A program made the position numbers and the translations under genes. The notes under the pieces are model-generated. The model saw nothing but the letters and a program-made list of their open reading frames with translations, did not search any database and was not told the origin of the DNA. 6,462 nucleotides of DNA. Origin: Candidatus Sulfotelmatobacter sp. GTDB lineage: Bacteria > Acidobacteriota > Terriglobia > Terriglobales > Acidobacteriaceae. Below are positions 6,357-6,462 of this stretch, piece after piece (positions within the stretch are counted from its first letter, which is position 1; each line of letters begins with the position of its first letter). The DNA is taken from contig JASHRB010000651.1 in assembly GCA_030037575.1 (NCBI GenBank), forward strand, positions 1 to 6,462, read 5' to 3'.

Positions 6357-6462
6357 GTTGCAAGTTGCTACGGAGCGCATGGGGCACCGCGTCCGAGATT
6401 GAGGAACTGCTAGTTCGACGGCAAGCTGAGCGTGACACGACTTTGACTGTCGTGGCGCATGA
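6353..6462 (+). CDS. partial gene, possibly a sensor histidine kinase
   Basis: GTG at 6353-6355 overlaps the response-regulator stop (GTGA), a spacing typical of translationally coupled partners. The frame stays open to the window end, giving about 36 residues. The last ones read E-R-D-T-T-L-T-V-V-A-H followed by GA, the first two bases of an Asp or Glu codon. This is how the H-box of a histidine kinase begins (V-[AS]-H-[DE]-L-R-N-P), with His at 6458-6460 as the phosphorylated residue. The preceding E-E-L-L-V-R-R-Q-A-E-R would be the end of the coiled linker. The short N-terminus implies no sensor domain, or a start further along or a broken gene. The call rests on only a few residues and on its neighbour being a response regulator. 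Confidence 0.45.
   Translation, partial: MSCKLLRSAWGTASEIEELLVRRQAERDTTLTVVAH

Noticed and set aside
1..6462. CRISPR array, transposase, integrase or an intact defence or toxin system
   Set aside because: No regularly spaced direct repeats, recombinase or transposase motifs, or paired small toxin-antitoxin frames were seen on either strand.

Overview
The window looks like a patchwork from an accessory part of an Acidobacteriota genome, probably Terriglobia-like. That assignment is an inference. It rests mainly on the first gene, an orphan permease with two MacB/FtsX modules and no ATPase beside it. This architecture is greatly expanded in Acidobacteriota and was recognised here from memory of the family. 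Base composition is moderately GC-rich throughout.

Layout. Positions 1-467 hold no gene I can support, only some inverted repeats. Positions 480-2722 carry the remains of one long permease gene on the + strand. Its reading frame is broken in at least five places, and the last part of its second FtsX domain is missing. Positions 2723-3127 are non-coding or nearly so, with a hairpin beside a GGGGACGG motif and one possible 52-residue ORF. Positions 3128-5062 hold the only gene that looks complete: a 644-residue secreted, probably lipid-anchored phosphoesterase of the phospholipase C / acid phosphatase family. Convergent to it on the - strand (5229 to about 6071) lies the C-terminal part of a secreted right-handed beta-helix protein. 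Pointing away from that fragment on the + strand (about 6063 to 6356) is the C-terminal part of a NarL/LuxR-type response regulator. The regulator's stop overlaps a GTG codon that opens a further reading frame, which runs off the window and ends in what looks like the start of a histidine kinase H-box.

The strongest unusual signal is at about 6062-6075. Two unrelated genes, both missing their 5' parts, meet head to head within about ten bases. This is a rearrangement breakpoint or an assembly chimera. Both antisense frames stay open across it, so gene finders will report chimeric proteins. Together with the decayed, 3'-truncated permease, the window reads as a rearranged, gene-losing region around one intact exported phosphoesterase. 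The response regulator fragment and possible kinase would be the edge of a two-component locus to the right. I did not find a convincing new multi-gene system, CRISPR array, RNA gene or intact mobile element.
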